Shown here one piece after another: positions 50,313-58,486 of a DNA stretch of 64,000 nucleotides (positions are counted from its first letter, which is position 1; every line of letters starts with the position of its first letter). A program made the translations under genes and the position numbers. The stretch is taken from positions 340,594-404,593 of the forward strand of contig CAJULB010000002.1 in NCBI GenBank assembly GCA_910587005.1. Reading direction: 5' to 3'. The notes below the pieces were generated by a model. It had not been told where the DNA came from, searched no databases, and was given only the letters and a program-made list of their open reading frames with translations. Source of the stretch: an uncultured Christensenellaceae bacterium. Its GTDB lineage: Bacteria > Bacillota > Clostridia > Christensenellales > Borkfalkiaceae.

Positions 50313-50618
50313 ATGAAAAATAAAGTTCCCGCCGTGGGCGGAATTTGTGAAAGTCTGCAAGGCAGAGATAAAAACAGATTTTATATAATTTCGGCAATCA
50401 ACGCAGACGGTACGGTTATGGTTGTTGACGGCAATTTTAAAAAGTTTGCCTCGCCGAAAAAGAAAAATCTCAAACATTTGCGGCTTTTGCCCGAAATTTC
50501 CGAAATTATCGGCGAAAAGCTTATAAATGGCGATAAAGTGTTCGATTCCGAAGTATATTCGGCGTTGAAAACCTACAATTGCCCGCAACCCGCCGAAACA
50601 GACGGTGAAAACAAATAA
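50313..50618 (+). CDS. KOW-domain RNA-binding protein (L14e-like)
   Basis: 101-residue protein with a KOW-like start (VGGICESLQGRDKNRFYIIS) and DGNFKKFASPKKKNLKHLRL, typical for the small protein found between map and infA in Bacillota. It probably binds ribosomal RNA, but its role is not established. No strong Shine-Dalgarno is visible; a family A element ends 16 bases before the ATG. Confidence 0.88.
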   Translation: MKNKVPAVGGICESLQGRDKNRFYIISAINADGTVMVVDGNFKKFASPKKKNLKHLRLLPEISEIIGEKLINGDKVFDSEVYSALKTYNCPQPAETDGENK

Positions 50619-50683
50619 ACTATCGGCAACCTCAAAAAAATCGCAAGTATTAGATTTTTTGAACTAAGAAAAAGGAGTTAATT

Positions 50684-50800
50684 ATGAAAGTAAGACCCTC
50701 GGTAAAACCTATGTGCGACAAGTGCAAAGTTATTAAAAGAAACGGCAAAGTTATGGTTATCTGTTCCAAAAACAAAAGCCACAAACAGCGTCAGGGTTAA
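50684..50800 (+). CDS. rpmJ: Large ribosomal subunit protein bL36
   Basis: 38-residue L36: MKVRPSVKPMCDKCKVIKRN, then VMVICSKNKSHKQRQG. Zinc ligands Cys11, Cys14, Cys27 and His33 are all present. AAAGGAG lies before the ATG. It stands before infA here, whereas the usual Bacillota order is infA then rpmJ. Confidence 0.97.
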   Translation: MKVRPSVKPMCDKCKVIKRNGKVMVICSKNKSHKQRQG

Positions 50801-50803
50801 TTT

Positions 50804-50921
50804 AAACCTTATATAAACATCGCATAGCTGCGTCGCGCTGCGGCAACCCTCAGTCATTTACGGAAAGTAAACTCCTTCTGGTTTTCCTCGCGCTTCTTGC
50901 TCTGCTCGTTTCTCTAAGGTT
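50804..50921 (+). repeat. Post-stop structured element, full copy (family A)
   Basis: AACCTTA (50805-50811) pairs with TAAGGTT (50915-50921). The inner AACCC..., TTTACGGAAAGTAAA hairpin is as in the 50178 copy, while the outer helix is as in the 42672 copy. Confidence 0.75.
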
Positions 50922-50968
50922 AAGACGTAAACGCACAATTTTGCAAATCAATAATTATAGGAGTTGTA

Positions 50969-51190
50969 ATGTCCAAAGACGACGTTATCGAAACAGAGGG
51001 CAGAGTAATAGAATGTCTGCCCAATGCGAATTTTAAAGTAAAACTTGCCAACGGTCACATTATTACGGCTTATATTTCGGGCAAACTGCGCCTTAACTAT
51101 ATCAGAATTATAGAAGGCGACAACGTCAAGCTTGAAATAAGCCCGTACGATTTGACTAAGGGCAGAATTACCTGGCGTTCAAAGAACTAA
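50969..51190 (+). CDS. infA: Translation initiation factor IF-1
   Basis: 73-residue OB-fold factor that blocks the A site during initiation. SKDDVIETEGRVIECLPNAN and ISGKLRLNYIRIIEGDNVKL are diagnostic. TAGGAG lies eight bases before the ATG. Confidence 0.97.
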   Translation: MSKDDVIETEGRVIECLPNANFKVKLANGHIITAYISGKLRLNYIRIIEGDNVKLEISPYDLTKGRITWRSKN

Positions 51191-51301
51191 AACGCATATA
51201 TGCGTCGCAAAGCTTCGTTGCGTTGCGGCAACCCTCGGTCATTTACGCAAAGTAAACTCCCACGGGTTTTCCTCGCGCGCCTTGTCTTATTGCGCAATTT
51301 T
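51189..51301 (+). repeat. Post-stop structured element (family A)
   Basis: AAAACGCA starts in the infA stop codon; the 3' arm TGCG-CAA-TTTT (51291-51301) pairs with a three-base bulge. The inner AACCC/GGGTT hairpin has TTTACGCAAAGTAAA, again complementary. Confidence 0.68.
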
Positions 51302-51444
51302 AACGAATAAACAAGCTTCAAAAACAATCCCGCAGTGATTTACCGCCGACATTCCAAAATCTAAAAGGCGAAAAGTCATTAACGGTTCACATATACAACA
51401 AAAAAACACATTTTAAAAATTTTTAACGGAGGAATTAAATCAAA

Positions 51445-51819
51445 ATGGCTCGTATTGCCGGTGTAGATTTACCCAGAGAAAAGAGAGTTGAAATAGGACT
51501 CACCTATATCTACGGTATCGGTCTTAAAACCTCGCAGAAAATTCTTGCCGAAACAGGCGTAGACCCCAACACAAGAGTTAAAGACCTTGACGAACAGACC
51601 GTATCCAAATTAAGAGAATATATTGACCACAATTTAAGGGTTGAAGGCGAACTCCGCACGGAAGTTTCCCTCAACATCAAAAGACTTATGGAAATAGGCT
51701 GCTACCGCGGTATCCGTCACAGAAAGGGACTTCCCGTACGCGGTCAGTCCACTAAAACCAACGCGAGGACGAGAAAAGGTCCCCGCCGTACGGTCGCCAA
51801 GAAGAAAGGCGCTAAGTAA
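51445..51819 (+). CDS. rpsM: Small ribosomal subunit protein uS13
   Basis: 124-residue S13 of the 30S head. MARIAGVDLPREKRVEIGLT and RGIRHRKGLPVRGQSTKTNA-type ending are typical. GGAGG lies upstream. The 254-base gap before it holds a family A element and an AT-rich leader. Confidence 0.97.
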   Translation: MARIAGVDLPREKRVEIGLTYIYGIGLKTSQKILAETGVDPNTRVKDLDEQTVSKLREYIDHNLRVEGELRTEVSLNIKRLMEIGCYRGIRHRKGLPVRGQSTKTNARTRKGPRRTVAKKKGAK

Positions 51820-51830
51820 GGAGGCAGAAT

Positions 51831-52232
51831 ATGGCACAGCAACAGAAAAAGCAAACCGTAACAAGAAAACGCAGAGAGCTTAAAAAAGTTGACAGAGGTC
51901 AGGTTCACATTCAGTCCTCTTTCAACAACACGTTAGTAACCGTAACCGATACCCACGGCAACGCAATCAGCTGGTCGTCGGCGGGCAGTCTGGGCTTCAA
52001 GGGTTCGAGAAAAGGCACCCCGTTCGCAGCTCAGCAGGCAACCGAAACGGCAGTTAAGGCTGCGAAAGAGCACGGGCTTCGTTCGGTGGAAGTTTATGTA
52101 AAAGGCCCCGGCGCGGGCAGAGAGTCGGCTATTCGTGCAATCGGCGCGTGCGACGTTGAAATCACTATGATTACGGACGTTTCGCCCATTCCCCACAACG
52201 GCTGCAGACCCCCCAAGCGCCGCAGAGTATAA
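51831..52232 (+). CDS. rpsK: Small ribosomal subunit protein uS11
   Basis: 133-residue S11 of the platform. QSSFNNTLVTVTDTHGNAIS and the ending SPIPHNGCRPPKRRRV are diagnostic; the Asn-Gly in HNG is the usual isoaspartate site. AAGGAGG lies before the ATG. Confidence 0.97.
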   Translation: MAQQQKKQTVTRKRRELKKVDRGQVHIQSSFNNTLVTVTDTHGNAISWSSAGSLGFKGSRKGTPFAAQQATETAVKAAKEHGLRSVEVYVKGPGAGRESAIRAIGACDVEITMITDVSPIPHNGCRPPKRRRV

Positions 52233-52245
52233 GGAGGTATAGAAT

Positions 52246-52866
52246 ATGGCAACTTACAGAGAAGCAAAATGCCGCCTTTGCAGAAGAGAGGGCGGAAAAC
52301 TGTTTTTGAAAGGCGAAAAATGCTACAACGGCAAATGCCCGTTCGAGAAAAGACCCACGCCTCCCGGCGCGCACGGCTTAGGCAGAAAGAAGGTTTCCGA
52401 ATACGGACAGCAGCTTCGTGAAAAACAGAAGGTTAAGAGAATTTACGGCGTTCAGGAAGGACAGTTCCGTTCCTACTACGAAAAAGCCGACAGAATGAAG
52501 GGAATCACCGGTGAAAACATGCTTTCGCTGTTGGAGCGCAGACTTGACAACGTCATTTTCCGTATGGGAATAGGCGTAAGCCGCGCACAGGCAAGACAGC
52601 TTGTAAACCACGGACATTTCCTTGTCAACGGCAAAAAGGTAAACGTTCCTTCATATATAGTAAAGGTTGGCGACGTTGTTACCGTAAAGGAAAACAAAAC
52701 GTCCAACAAATATTTCGAGGCTGTCAAAGCAAACAAGGTAAACACCCCCAAATGGCTTGAATTCGACCCCGAAAAATTGCAGGGAAAAATATTGGCGCTG
52801 CCCGTAAGAGAAGATATTGACAGTCAGATTTCCGAGCATATGATTGTCGAACTGTACTCCAAGTAA
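52246..52866 (+). CDS. rpsD: Small ribosomal subunit protein uS4, zinc form
   Basis: 206-residue S4, an assembly nucleator. The N-terminal zinc set CRLCRREGGKLFLKGEKC...C is complete, and the S4 RNA-binding domain is at LLERRLDNVIFRMGIG. AAGGAGG precedes the ATG. Confidence 0.97.
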   Translation: MATYREAKCRLCRREGGKLFLKGEKCYNGKCPFEKRPTPPGAHGLGRKKVSEYGQQLREKQKVKRIYGVQEGQFRSYYEKADRMKGITGENMLSLLERRLDNVIFRMGIGVSRAQARQLVNHGHFLVNGKKVNVPSYIVKVGDVVTVKENKTSNKYFEAVKANKVNTPKWLEFDPEKLQGKILALPVREDIDSQISEHMIVELYSK

Positions 52867-52890
52867 TAATCGGAAAAAGGAGGAAGTTTC

Positions 52891-53844
52891 ATGATTGAAA
52901 TGGATATGCCCAGAATTCTGGCGGAAGAAAGCGAGGATATGTCCTACGCGAAGATTATCGTAGAACCGCTTGAAAAGGGCTTCGGTCTTACCATAGGCAA
53001 CTGCCTTAGAAGAATACTGCTGTCGGCGCTCCCCGGTGCGGCCGCTCAGGGAATAAGATTTTTGGACGGCAGCGTAAAACACGAATTTTCCGCAGTTGCA
53101 GGCGTTAAAGAGGACGTAACTGAAATTATCCTCAACTTAAAAACGCTTGCAATCAAAACCGCCGTTACCGATAAAGATTACGTAAAAGTCGTTCACCTTT
53201 ACAAGGTAGGCCCTTGCGAGGTTAAGGCAAGCGATATCAGCGAGGACGCAGAGATAGAAATTATCAACGGCGACCAGCATATCTGCTATGTCGACGAAGG
53301 CGGCAAAATCGATATGGAAATCACCATAGGCCGCGGCAGAGGTTACAAGGGCGCAGACCACACCCGTACCGAGCTGCTGGACTACATTCCTATCGACAGC
53401 ATCTACACGCCCGTTAAAAAGGTTAACTATGCGGTTGAAAACACCCGCGTAGGACAGAACACCGACTATGACAAGCTGACTTTGGAGGTTTGGACAAACG
53501 GTGCTTTCAGCGCTAAGGAAATAGTTTCTTTGGCGGCAAAAATTATGCAGGACCACATTTCGCTGTTCGTAGATTTGTCCGACACCATTAAGGGAATGGA
53601 CATTCTCGTTAAAAACGAGGACGATAAGCAGGCGAAAATACTTGCAATGGCAATCGAGGATATGGACCTTTCCGTCCGTTCCTACAACTGCCTTAAACGC
53701 GCAAACATACACACAGTGGAAGATTTGACAAGAAAGACCGAGGATGAGATGTTAAAGGTAAGAAACCTTGGCAGAAAATCTTTGGACGAAGTAATTTTAA
53801 AGCTTCAGTCTTACGGACTTTCACTTGCAAAAAAGGAGGACTAA
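52891..53844 (+). CDS. rpoA: RNA polymerase alpha subunit
   Basis: 317-residue alpha. The N-terminal assembly domain has EPLEKGFGLTIGNCLRRILL, and the C-terminal domain that contacts UP elements and activators has LKRANIHTVEDLTRKTEDEM and VRNLGRKSLDEV. AAGGAGG lies nine bases upstream. Confidence 0.98.
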   Translation: MIEMDMPRILAEESEDMSYAKIIVEPLEKGFGLTIGNCLRRILLSALPGAAAQGIRFLDGSVKHEFSAVAGVKEDVTEIILNLKTLAIKTAVTDKDYVKVVHLYKVGPCEVKASDISEDAEIEIINGDQHICYVDEGGKIDMEITIGRGRGYKGADHTRTELLDYIPIDSIYTPVKKVNYAVENTRVGQNTDYDKLTLEVWTNGAFSAKEIVSLAAKIMQDHISLFVDLSDTIKGMDILVKNEDDKQAKILAMAIEDMDLSVRSYNCLKRANIHTVEDLTRKTEDEMLKVRNLGRKSLDEVILKLQSYGLSLAKKED

Positions 53845-53847
53845 ATT

Positions 53848-54354
53848 ATGCCCGGTAAATTAGGAAGAACGGCAGAGCAGAGAGAAGCGCTTTTAAGAAA
53901 TCAGGCGTCCGAACTTCTCTGGTACGGCAAAATAACCACCACTAAGGCTAAGGCAAAGGAATTGCAGCCTTACGTTGAAAAGATAATAACCAAAGCTATA
54001 TCGGTTTACGACGACAACGTTGAGTTCGACATCAAAAAGACCGATAAAAAGGGTAAGGAAGTAACCGTTAAAGGCGTTAAGGACAGCGCTAAAAAGCTGG
54101 CGGTCCGCCGCTATCTTATGGGTAAGCTCCGCGACTTGCAGGAAGTTAAGCCCTTTGCTGAAAAGAAGTCGGACTTTAAAAAGAGAACCGGCGACATTCA
54201 GCACCCCTTAATGGAAAAGCTTTTCAATGAAATCGCACCCAAATACGCACAGCGTGCGGAAGAATTGGGACAGGGCGGCGGTTATACGAGAATTTACCTT
54301 CTCGGCGAGCGCCGCGGCGACGGAGCCGAAGAAGCTATTATCGAATTAGTATAA
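53848..54354 (+). CDS. rplQ: Large ribosomal subunit protein bL17, with insertion
   Basis: 168-residue L17 (about 115-130 is common). MPGKLGRTAEQREALLRNQA and GGGYTRIYLLGERRGDGAEE flank an insertion of about 40 residues (DDNVEFDIKKTDKKGKEVTV). Four bases after rpoA, coupled through AAGGAGG. Confidence 0.96.
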   Translation: MPGKLGRTAEQREALLRNQASELLWYGKITTTKAKAKELQPYVEKIITKAISVYDDNVEFDIKKTDKKGKEVTVKGVKDSAKKLAVRRYLMGKLRDLQEVKPFAEKKSDFKKRTGDIQHPLMEKLFNEIAPKYAQRAEELGQGGGYTRIYLLGERRGDGAEEAIIELV

Positions 54355-54357
54355 TTT

Positions 54358-54394
54358 AAACGCGTTTCCGCGGTAAAACGGAAACGCGTTTTTT
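54358..54394 (+). terminator. Terminator of the ribosomal supercluster
   Basis: A 13-bp stem (54358-54370 with 54379-54391), loop of eight and six T. Confidence 0.9.
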
Positions 54395-54462
54395 GTTGCA
54401 AAAAAAGCTTTTTTAAAAGTCCGCATTTTTTTAACAAAAATAAATAAAAACAGCACTAAATA

Positions 54463-54490
54463 TTGACATATTTACGGAATATGATATAAT
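54463..54490 (+). promoter_or_regulatory. Promoter of the small membrane protein gene
   Basis: TTGACA (54463-54468), 16-bp spacer, TATAAT (54485-54490). Confidence 0.8.
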
Positions 54491-54522
54491 ATATTTAATA
54501 AAAACAAAAGGAGATTTTCAAA

Positions 54523-54744
54523 ATGGCAAACAAGAGCGATTACTTTGGCCTTAGCTACATTGTAAGCTTGATTTTGGCAATTATCCCCTTCACTTCCTGG
54601 ATTTGCGGCGCAATTACCAGATTTACCGAAGGCAAGATTATTGCGGGAATCGTTCGTCTTATCGGACTTGGTTTCATTCTCTGGATTGTTGACCTTATCC
54701 TTATGATTGTCAGCAAGCACATCCTTCGTCTGTTACCTGTTTAA
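54523..54744 (+). CDS. Small two-helix membrane protein
   Basis: 73 residues with two membrane helices: YIVSLILAIIPFTSWICGAI and IVRLIGLGFILWIVDLILMI. RFTEGKII links them. The pattern resembles small YqaE/TM2-like or P-loop-free membrane proteins seen in Clostridia; function unknown. AAAGGAG and consensus promoter boxes suggest high expression. Single-gene unit with its own terminator. Confidence 0.8.
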   Translation: MANKSDYFGLSYIVSLILAIIPFTSWICGAITRFTEGKIIAGIVRLIGLGFILWIVDLILMIVSKHILRLLPV

Positions 54745-54756
54745 TTGAGTAAAGAC

Positions 54757-54790
54757 AAAACTACCCCCTTCGCATTGCGGAGGGGGTTTT
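54757..54790. terminator. Bidirectional terminator
   Basis: CCCCCTTCGC (54764-54773) pairs with GCGGAGGGGG (54777-54786) with one G-T pair; A-run before and T-run after serve both directions. Confidence 0.82.
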
Positions 54791-54798
54791 ACTGTGTT

Positions 54799-55359
54799 TT
54801 AAATTTCAAGCTTATCGTAATAGTTTCCGTCGAACGTCTTAAAGTAGAACGTTCCGCCGTCCAAAGCTTCTGGCTTAAAATTATCGCCGCAGAACAGAAT
54901 ATATCCGTGCGCGCTGTTTTCTTTGGGCAGTGAAACCGAGCCGGGGTTAAGGTGATAATAACCGTCTTGCATAACGTTCAGTGGAACGTGCGTGTGCCCC
55001 GTAATATAAACGTCGCCTTGGGCGAGGGGAGGCGCTTCTCTGTGCCCGTGCGAAATATAAATTCGCTTGCCGTTTGCGTGCACAACCGCATAATCGGGAG
55101 TTATCGGAAAGGGCAAAACCATCTGGTCAACTTCGCTGTCGCAGTTTCCGCGCACGCAGATAATTTTTTCTTTTACCGAGCCGAGCATTTCCGCAACCTT
55201 CATAGGCGCGTATTCGTCGGGCAGAGGGTTGCGCGGGCCGTGGTATAAAATATCCCCGCACAGCAGAAGCATATCCGCATGCTCGCGGCAGAAAGCGTTT
55301 AAAAGCTCGCCGCACCATTTCGCCGAGCCGTGTATATCGGACGCAATAATAATTTTCAT
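54799..55359 (-). CDS. Metallophosphoesterase (YfcE/MJ0936 type)
   Basis: 186-residue calcineurin-like phosphodiesterase. Metal-site motifs are ASDIHGS (4-12 region), LLCGDILYHG, VRGNCDSE, SHGHRE and TGHTHVP. Homologues start at MKIIIASDIHG, supporting 55359 rather than an ATG 18 bases further up. The promoter TTGACA, 17 bp, TATACT ends six bases before this ATG and there is no Shine-Dalgarno, so the mRNA is probably leaderless. Substrate unknown. Confidence 0.88.
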   Translation of the reverse strand: MKIIIASDIHGSAKWCGELLNAFCREHADMLLLCGDILYHGPRNPLPDEYAPMKVAEMLGSVKEKIICVRGNCDSEVDQMVLPFPITPDYAVVHANGKRIYISHGHREAPPLAQGDVYITGHTHVPLNVMQDGYYHLNPGSVSLPKENSAHGYILFCGDNFKPEALDGGTFYFKTFDGNYYDKLEI

Positions 55360-55365
55360 ATGATA

Positions 55366-55394
55366 AGTATACAGCATCCTTACTGTTTTGTCAA
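55366..55394 (-). promoter_or_regulatory. Promoter of the phosphoesterase gene (leaderless)
   Basis: On the minus strand, TTGACA (55394-55389), 17-bp spacer, TATACT (55371-55366). Confidence 0.75.
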
Positions 55395-55437
55395 TTTTAT
55401 GTCAACGGTAGAGGCGTGGCGGGTTACACTTTATTCA

Positions 55438-55519
55438 ATCAGATTCTGACGCGATTGACGCTACGCGTAACAATACGCTATTCCGTCGCTACGCTCCTTA
55501 CACTGCGTTCAGAATGACA
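55438..55519. repeat. Family B repeat
   Basis: CAGATTCTGACGCGATTGAC through ...GTTCAGAATGACAC, with the nested GCGATTG/CAATCGC-type stem (here CAATACGC). Confidence 0.65.
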
Positions 55520-55549
55520 CATAACCCAAACGCTCGTAATAATAGAAAG

Positions 55550-56962
55550 CTATACCAGCGGGGCAACAAGCATTAAAAGCGTTCTGTAAAACCGTCTGAA
55601 AAGAGTGGTTTTTTTGTGTTCGAGCGGTTGGCACACTGCAAGACATTCTTCAAAGTCCTGCTCGGTTTCTTCCGCAACCGCGCCGTCGAACGCCACACCG
55701 CATTCAAAGTTGAAATGCGCCGAGCGGTAATCGAAGTTATAGCTTCCCAAAAACACTTTACCGTCCGCAATAAGGCTTTTTGCGTGCATAAACCCCGGCG
55801 TGTATTCAAAAAACTTTACCCCGCTCGGGGCAAGCTCGTAAGCGTAGGTCTTTGTTATCGCAAATGCGTACTTTTTGTCGGGAATATGCGGCAGAATAAT
55901 TTTCACGTCCACGCCCCGCCGCGCCGCAGTCTGCAAAGCCGAAGCAGTTTTTCCGCTAACGCAGAAGTATGGCGTAAAAATATGCACGCGCTCAACGGCG
56001 CTGTTTATCGCGCAGACGCACGCGTCCTCGTAAAAGCTTTTGTACGGCGGACTGTCGTAAAAGGGCAGACAGCGCAGTTTTCCGTCCTGCGGGGCGTCCA
56101 TTTCGTAACTGCCCTGCCATACGGAAAGGAACATTCCCTCGAAAATTTTCGCCGCACCGCCGTAAACCGCAACGCCGTTGTCCTTCCAGTGCCCGTAGGG
56201 GCTTATTATGTTTGCGTACTCGTCCGCAAGGTTTATACCGCCCGTAAACGCAACTTTCCCGTCCACAACTACGATTTTTCTATGGTCGCGTATGTTGAGC
56301 TTTGCGCGGGGCAGAGGGGTTATCCGACGGAAAACCTTTACCTCGGCGCCCGCCGCTTTAAGGCTGTTTACGTCGCGTTTTTTCAGCTTGAAAGCCGAAC
56401 CCAACCCGTCCACGATAACTTTTATTTCCGCGCCGTTGGCTTTTGCGCGCTCCAAAGCGGTTAAAAAGGCAGAAAATATATGCCCCCGGCAAATAATGAA
56501 AAACTCGATATAAACCCGCTCTTTCGCGTTTTCTATTTCGCTTAAAACCCGCTTGAAAAATTCCGTTCCGCTTTTAAAATACGTCGCGTGGTCATAGCCT
56601 GCCGCCGCCGTTCCGCAGGTCAGCGCCGCCGCGCCAGCCAGCCCGCTTTCCTTAACCGCGTTAACTTTAAGTATGCCGTAAGGCTTCTTTTTTACGGTGG
56701 CTATAAGGTATATCAGCGCGCCCGCAACGGGCAAAGCGGCTATAAGCACAAACCACGCGCACTTTACTTCCGAAGCGCCGCTGCGCGCAAACAGAACCGC
56801 AGCAGAGGTTGCCGAAAGCAGCCATATAAGCGCACAGACCGCCGCAAGGGGCAAAAACGAGGGCAGATAAAAGCATAAAAAAATAATTGCGGCAAGCTGA
56901 GCCGCAATTAACGTTATATATAAAAAATTCAGTGAAAAAATAAGTTTTGGAAAATTGCGCAT
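55550..56962 (-). CDS. cls: Cardiolipin synthase (phospholipase D family)
   Basis: 470-residue membrane enzyme joining two phosphatidylglycerols to cardiolipin. Two or three N-terminal membrane helices (to about residue 90) precede two HKD motifs: His227-Lys229-Asp234 (HRKIVVVD) and His393-Lys395-Asp400 (HAKSLIAD). GSYNFDYRSAHFNFE follows the second, as in Cls. No clear Shine-Dalgarno is visible. Ends just after a family B repeat. Confidence 0.93.
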   Translation of the reverse strand: MRNFPKLIFSLNFLYITLIAAQLAAIIFLCFYLPSFLPLAAVCALIWLLSATSAAVLFARSGASEVKCAWFVLIAALPVAGALIYLIATVKKKPYGILKVNAVKESGLAGAAALTCGTAAAGYDHATYFKSGTEFFKRVLSEIENAKERVYIEFFIICRGHIFSAFLTALERAKANGAEIKVIVDGLGSAFKLKKRDVNSLKAAGAEVKVFRRITPLPRAKLNIRDHRKIVVVDGKVAFTGGINLADEYANIISPYGHWKDNGVAVYGGAAKIFEGMFLSVWQGSYEMDAPQDGKLRCLPFYDSPPYKSFYEDACVCAINSAVERVHIFTPYFCVSGKTASALQTAARRGVDVKIILPHIPDKKYAFAITKTYAYELAPSGVKFFEYTPGFMHAKSLIADGKVFLGSYNFDYRSAHFNFECGVAFDGAVAEETEQDFEECLAVCQPLEHKKTTLFRRFYRTLLMLVAPLV

Positions 56963-57033
56963 TATGTAAAACAGCCGTTATAGGGTTGAAACCCGTGCGC
57001 GTTCCTTAAACTTAACGCAAACCGTAAAATATG

Positions 57034-58056
57034 TTAAATTATCATTTTAAGAACGGTCATTTTACCCTGTCGTTCGGAATTTATCAGGGGCGTTTTTTCG
57101 TCGAGAAGCTCGGAAAGGCTGTATTCGGTCAGAACTTCGCGTTCGGTAAAGTCTATGTTTACAGCGTTATGCATAAGCATATTTATAACGGCGTCGGTAT
57201 ACCCGTAGGAATTATTCACGCCGAAAACGGTTAAATTCCTTTCAATTACGGCAGTTACGTCCAGACTCGGCGCGTTGGTTGAAGGAACGCTCAACACAAG
57301 CGATTTTCCGTCCGCAACAAGTCGGGGAGCAACCGATACCGGCAAGCGCGAGCCGGAGCAGTATATCGCCGCGTCGCACATATTGCCCGCAGTGGCGGCT
57401 TTTACGTTTTCTTCCAAATCGTCGTCTGCCGCAAACGCATAGTAAATACCGCAATTTTTGGCTCTTTCCAGGTTGGCGGGGGAGTTGTCTATAACTACGG
57501 GTACTATTTTATGATACAACAGCACCTGCGCAATTATGTTGCCCGAAAAGCCCGAGCCGATTACTGCCACCTTCTGTCCAGCGGTAAGGTTAAGCTTGTC
57601 ATAGATATTTTGGGCTATGCCAATCGTTTCTATGCACAGCGCGTGGAAGTCGTCCACGGCGGCGGGAAGGGGGGCTACTTCGTTATATTCGCATACAACG
57701 AAATCGCGCATAAAGCCGTCGAAATCCTTTCCTGCCGAAAGAACCTCTCTGCAATCCTTTGACTTGCCGTTTTTGCACGGCAGACATTCGCCGCAGGCGC
57801 GCGCAGGCTCGAAATAAACCCTTGTGCCCTTTTCGATACCGTAGCACTTTTCGCCCGCTTCGGTAACTATGCCGACTGCGGCACGGCCCAAAATGCGCGG
57901 ATATGACGTTTCCATCATACCGTTGTACAGCAAAACGTCGTAATCCGTCAAAAGCAGGTGCGAAACTTTAACTTTAATTTGTGTAGGGGACGTTATATTC
58001 ACGCTCGCAGGTTGGTTTACGAGGTTTTTTACGCCCTTTAAAATCCAGTTATCCAT
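57034..58056 (-). CDS. Zinc-type alcohol/sorbitol dehydrogenase family protein
   Basis: 340-residue medium-chain dehydrogenase. RILGRAAVGIVTEAG replaces the usual GHE catalytic-zinc motif with GRA, while four cysteines for structural zinc stand in CGECLPCKNGKSKDC. The cofactor domain has AVIGSGFSGNIIAQVLL and VVIDNSPANLERA (Asp, so NAD is favoured). The altered first zinc motif means activity may differ from classic alcohol dehydrogenases. No Shine-Dalgarno; the -10 box is 15 bases before the ATG. Substrate unknown. Confidence 0.82.
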   Translation of the reverse strand: MDNWILKGVKNLVNQPASVNITSPTQIKVKVSHLLLTDYDVLLYNGMMETSYPRILGRAAVGIVTEAGEKCYGIEKGTRVYFEPARACGECLPCKNGKSKDCREVLSAGKDFDGFMRDFVVCEYNEVAPLPAAVDDFHALCIETIGIAQNIYDKLNLTAGQKVAVIGSGFSGNIIAQVLLYHKIVPVVIDNSPANLERAKNCGIYYAFAADDDLEENVKAATAGNMCDAAIYCSGSRLPVSVAPRLVADGKSLVLSVPSTNAPSLDVTAVIERNLTVFGVNNSYGYTDAVINMLMHNAVNIDFTEREVLTEYSLSELLDEKTPLINSERQGKMTVLKMII

Positions 58057-58071
58057 ATCTGACTATTGCAC

Positions 58072-58100
58072 ATTATACGCTATCGGGCAAACTTTTGCAA
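58072..58100 (-). promoter_or_regulatory. Promoter of the dehydrogenase gene
   Basis: On the minus strand, TTGCAA (58100-58095), 17-bp spacer, TATAAT (58077-58072). The expected leader is only about eight bases. Confidence 0.68.
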
Positions 58101-58175
58101 CTAAAATCAATAAAAAAATTTTAAGGGCGAATTTTGGCAAATTAACAAAAAAACTTTATACGGGCGCTAAATTAA

Positions 58176-58204
58176 TTGACTAAGTAAAATATTTTTATTA
58201 TAAT
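58176..58204 (+). promoter_or_regulatory. Promoter of rpmE
   Basis: TTGACT (58176-58181), 17-bp spacer, TATAAT (58199-58204). Confidence 0.82.
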
Positions 58205-58241
58205 AGCGTAGTATTAGAAGAAATAAAGCGAGGTGAAAGCT

Positions 58242-58445
58242 ATGAAGCCCGAAATACATCCCGATTATCACGAGGTAACCGTTGTTTGCGCGTGCGGCGC
58301 TACGTTCACTACGGGCACCACCAAAAACGTGGAAACGCTGAAGGTTGATATCTGCAACAAGTGTCATCCCTTCTTTACCGGTAAGCAGAAGCTTGTTGAT
58401 ACAGGCGGCCGTGTAGACAAGTTCAAGAAAAGATACAATATTTAA
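58242..58445 (+). CDS. rpmE: Large ribosomal subunit protein bL31
   Basis: 67-residue L31 of the zinc type: MKPEIHPDYHEVTVVCACGA, then CNKCHPFFTGKQKLVDTGGR. Zinc cysteines (CxC and CxxC) are present. GAGGTG at 58230-58235 fixes the ATG at 58242; an upstream GTG lies inside that site. Confidence 0.97.
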   Translation: MKPEIHPDYHEVTVVCACGATFTTGTTKNVETLKVDICNKCHPFFTGKQKLVDTGGRVDKFKKRYNI

Positions 58446-58454
58446 CTCACAACG

Positions 58455-58486
58455 GCTCCAAAAGATATTTGGAGCTATTGTTTTTT
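58455..58486 (+). terminator. Terminator after rpmE
   Basis: GCTCCAAA (58455-58462) pairs with TTTGGAGC (58468-58475), followed by a T-run. Confidence 0.85.

Noticed and set aside
50619..50683. Possible extra family A element between the KOW gene and rpmJ
   Set aside because: The gap is short and has no paired arms or core sequence.
55616..56464. Long plus-strand open frame opposite cls
   Set aside because: Composition is arginine- and phenylalanine-rich shadow coding; the minus strand has both HKD motifs intact.
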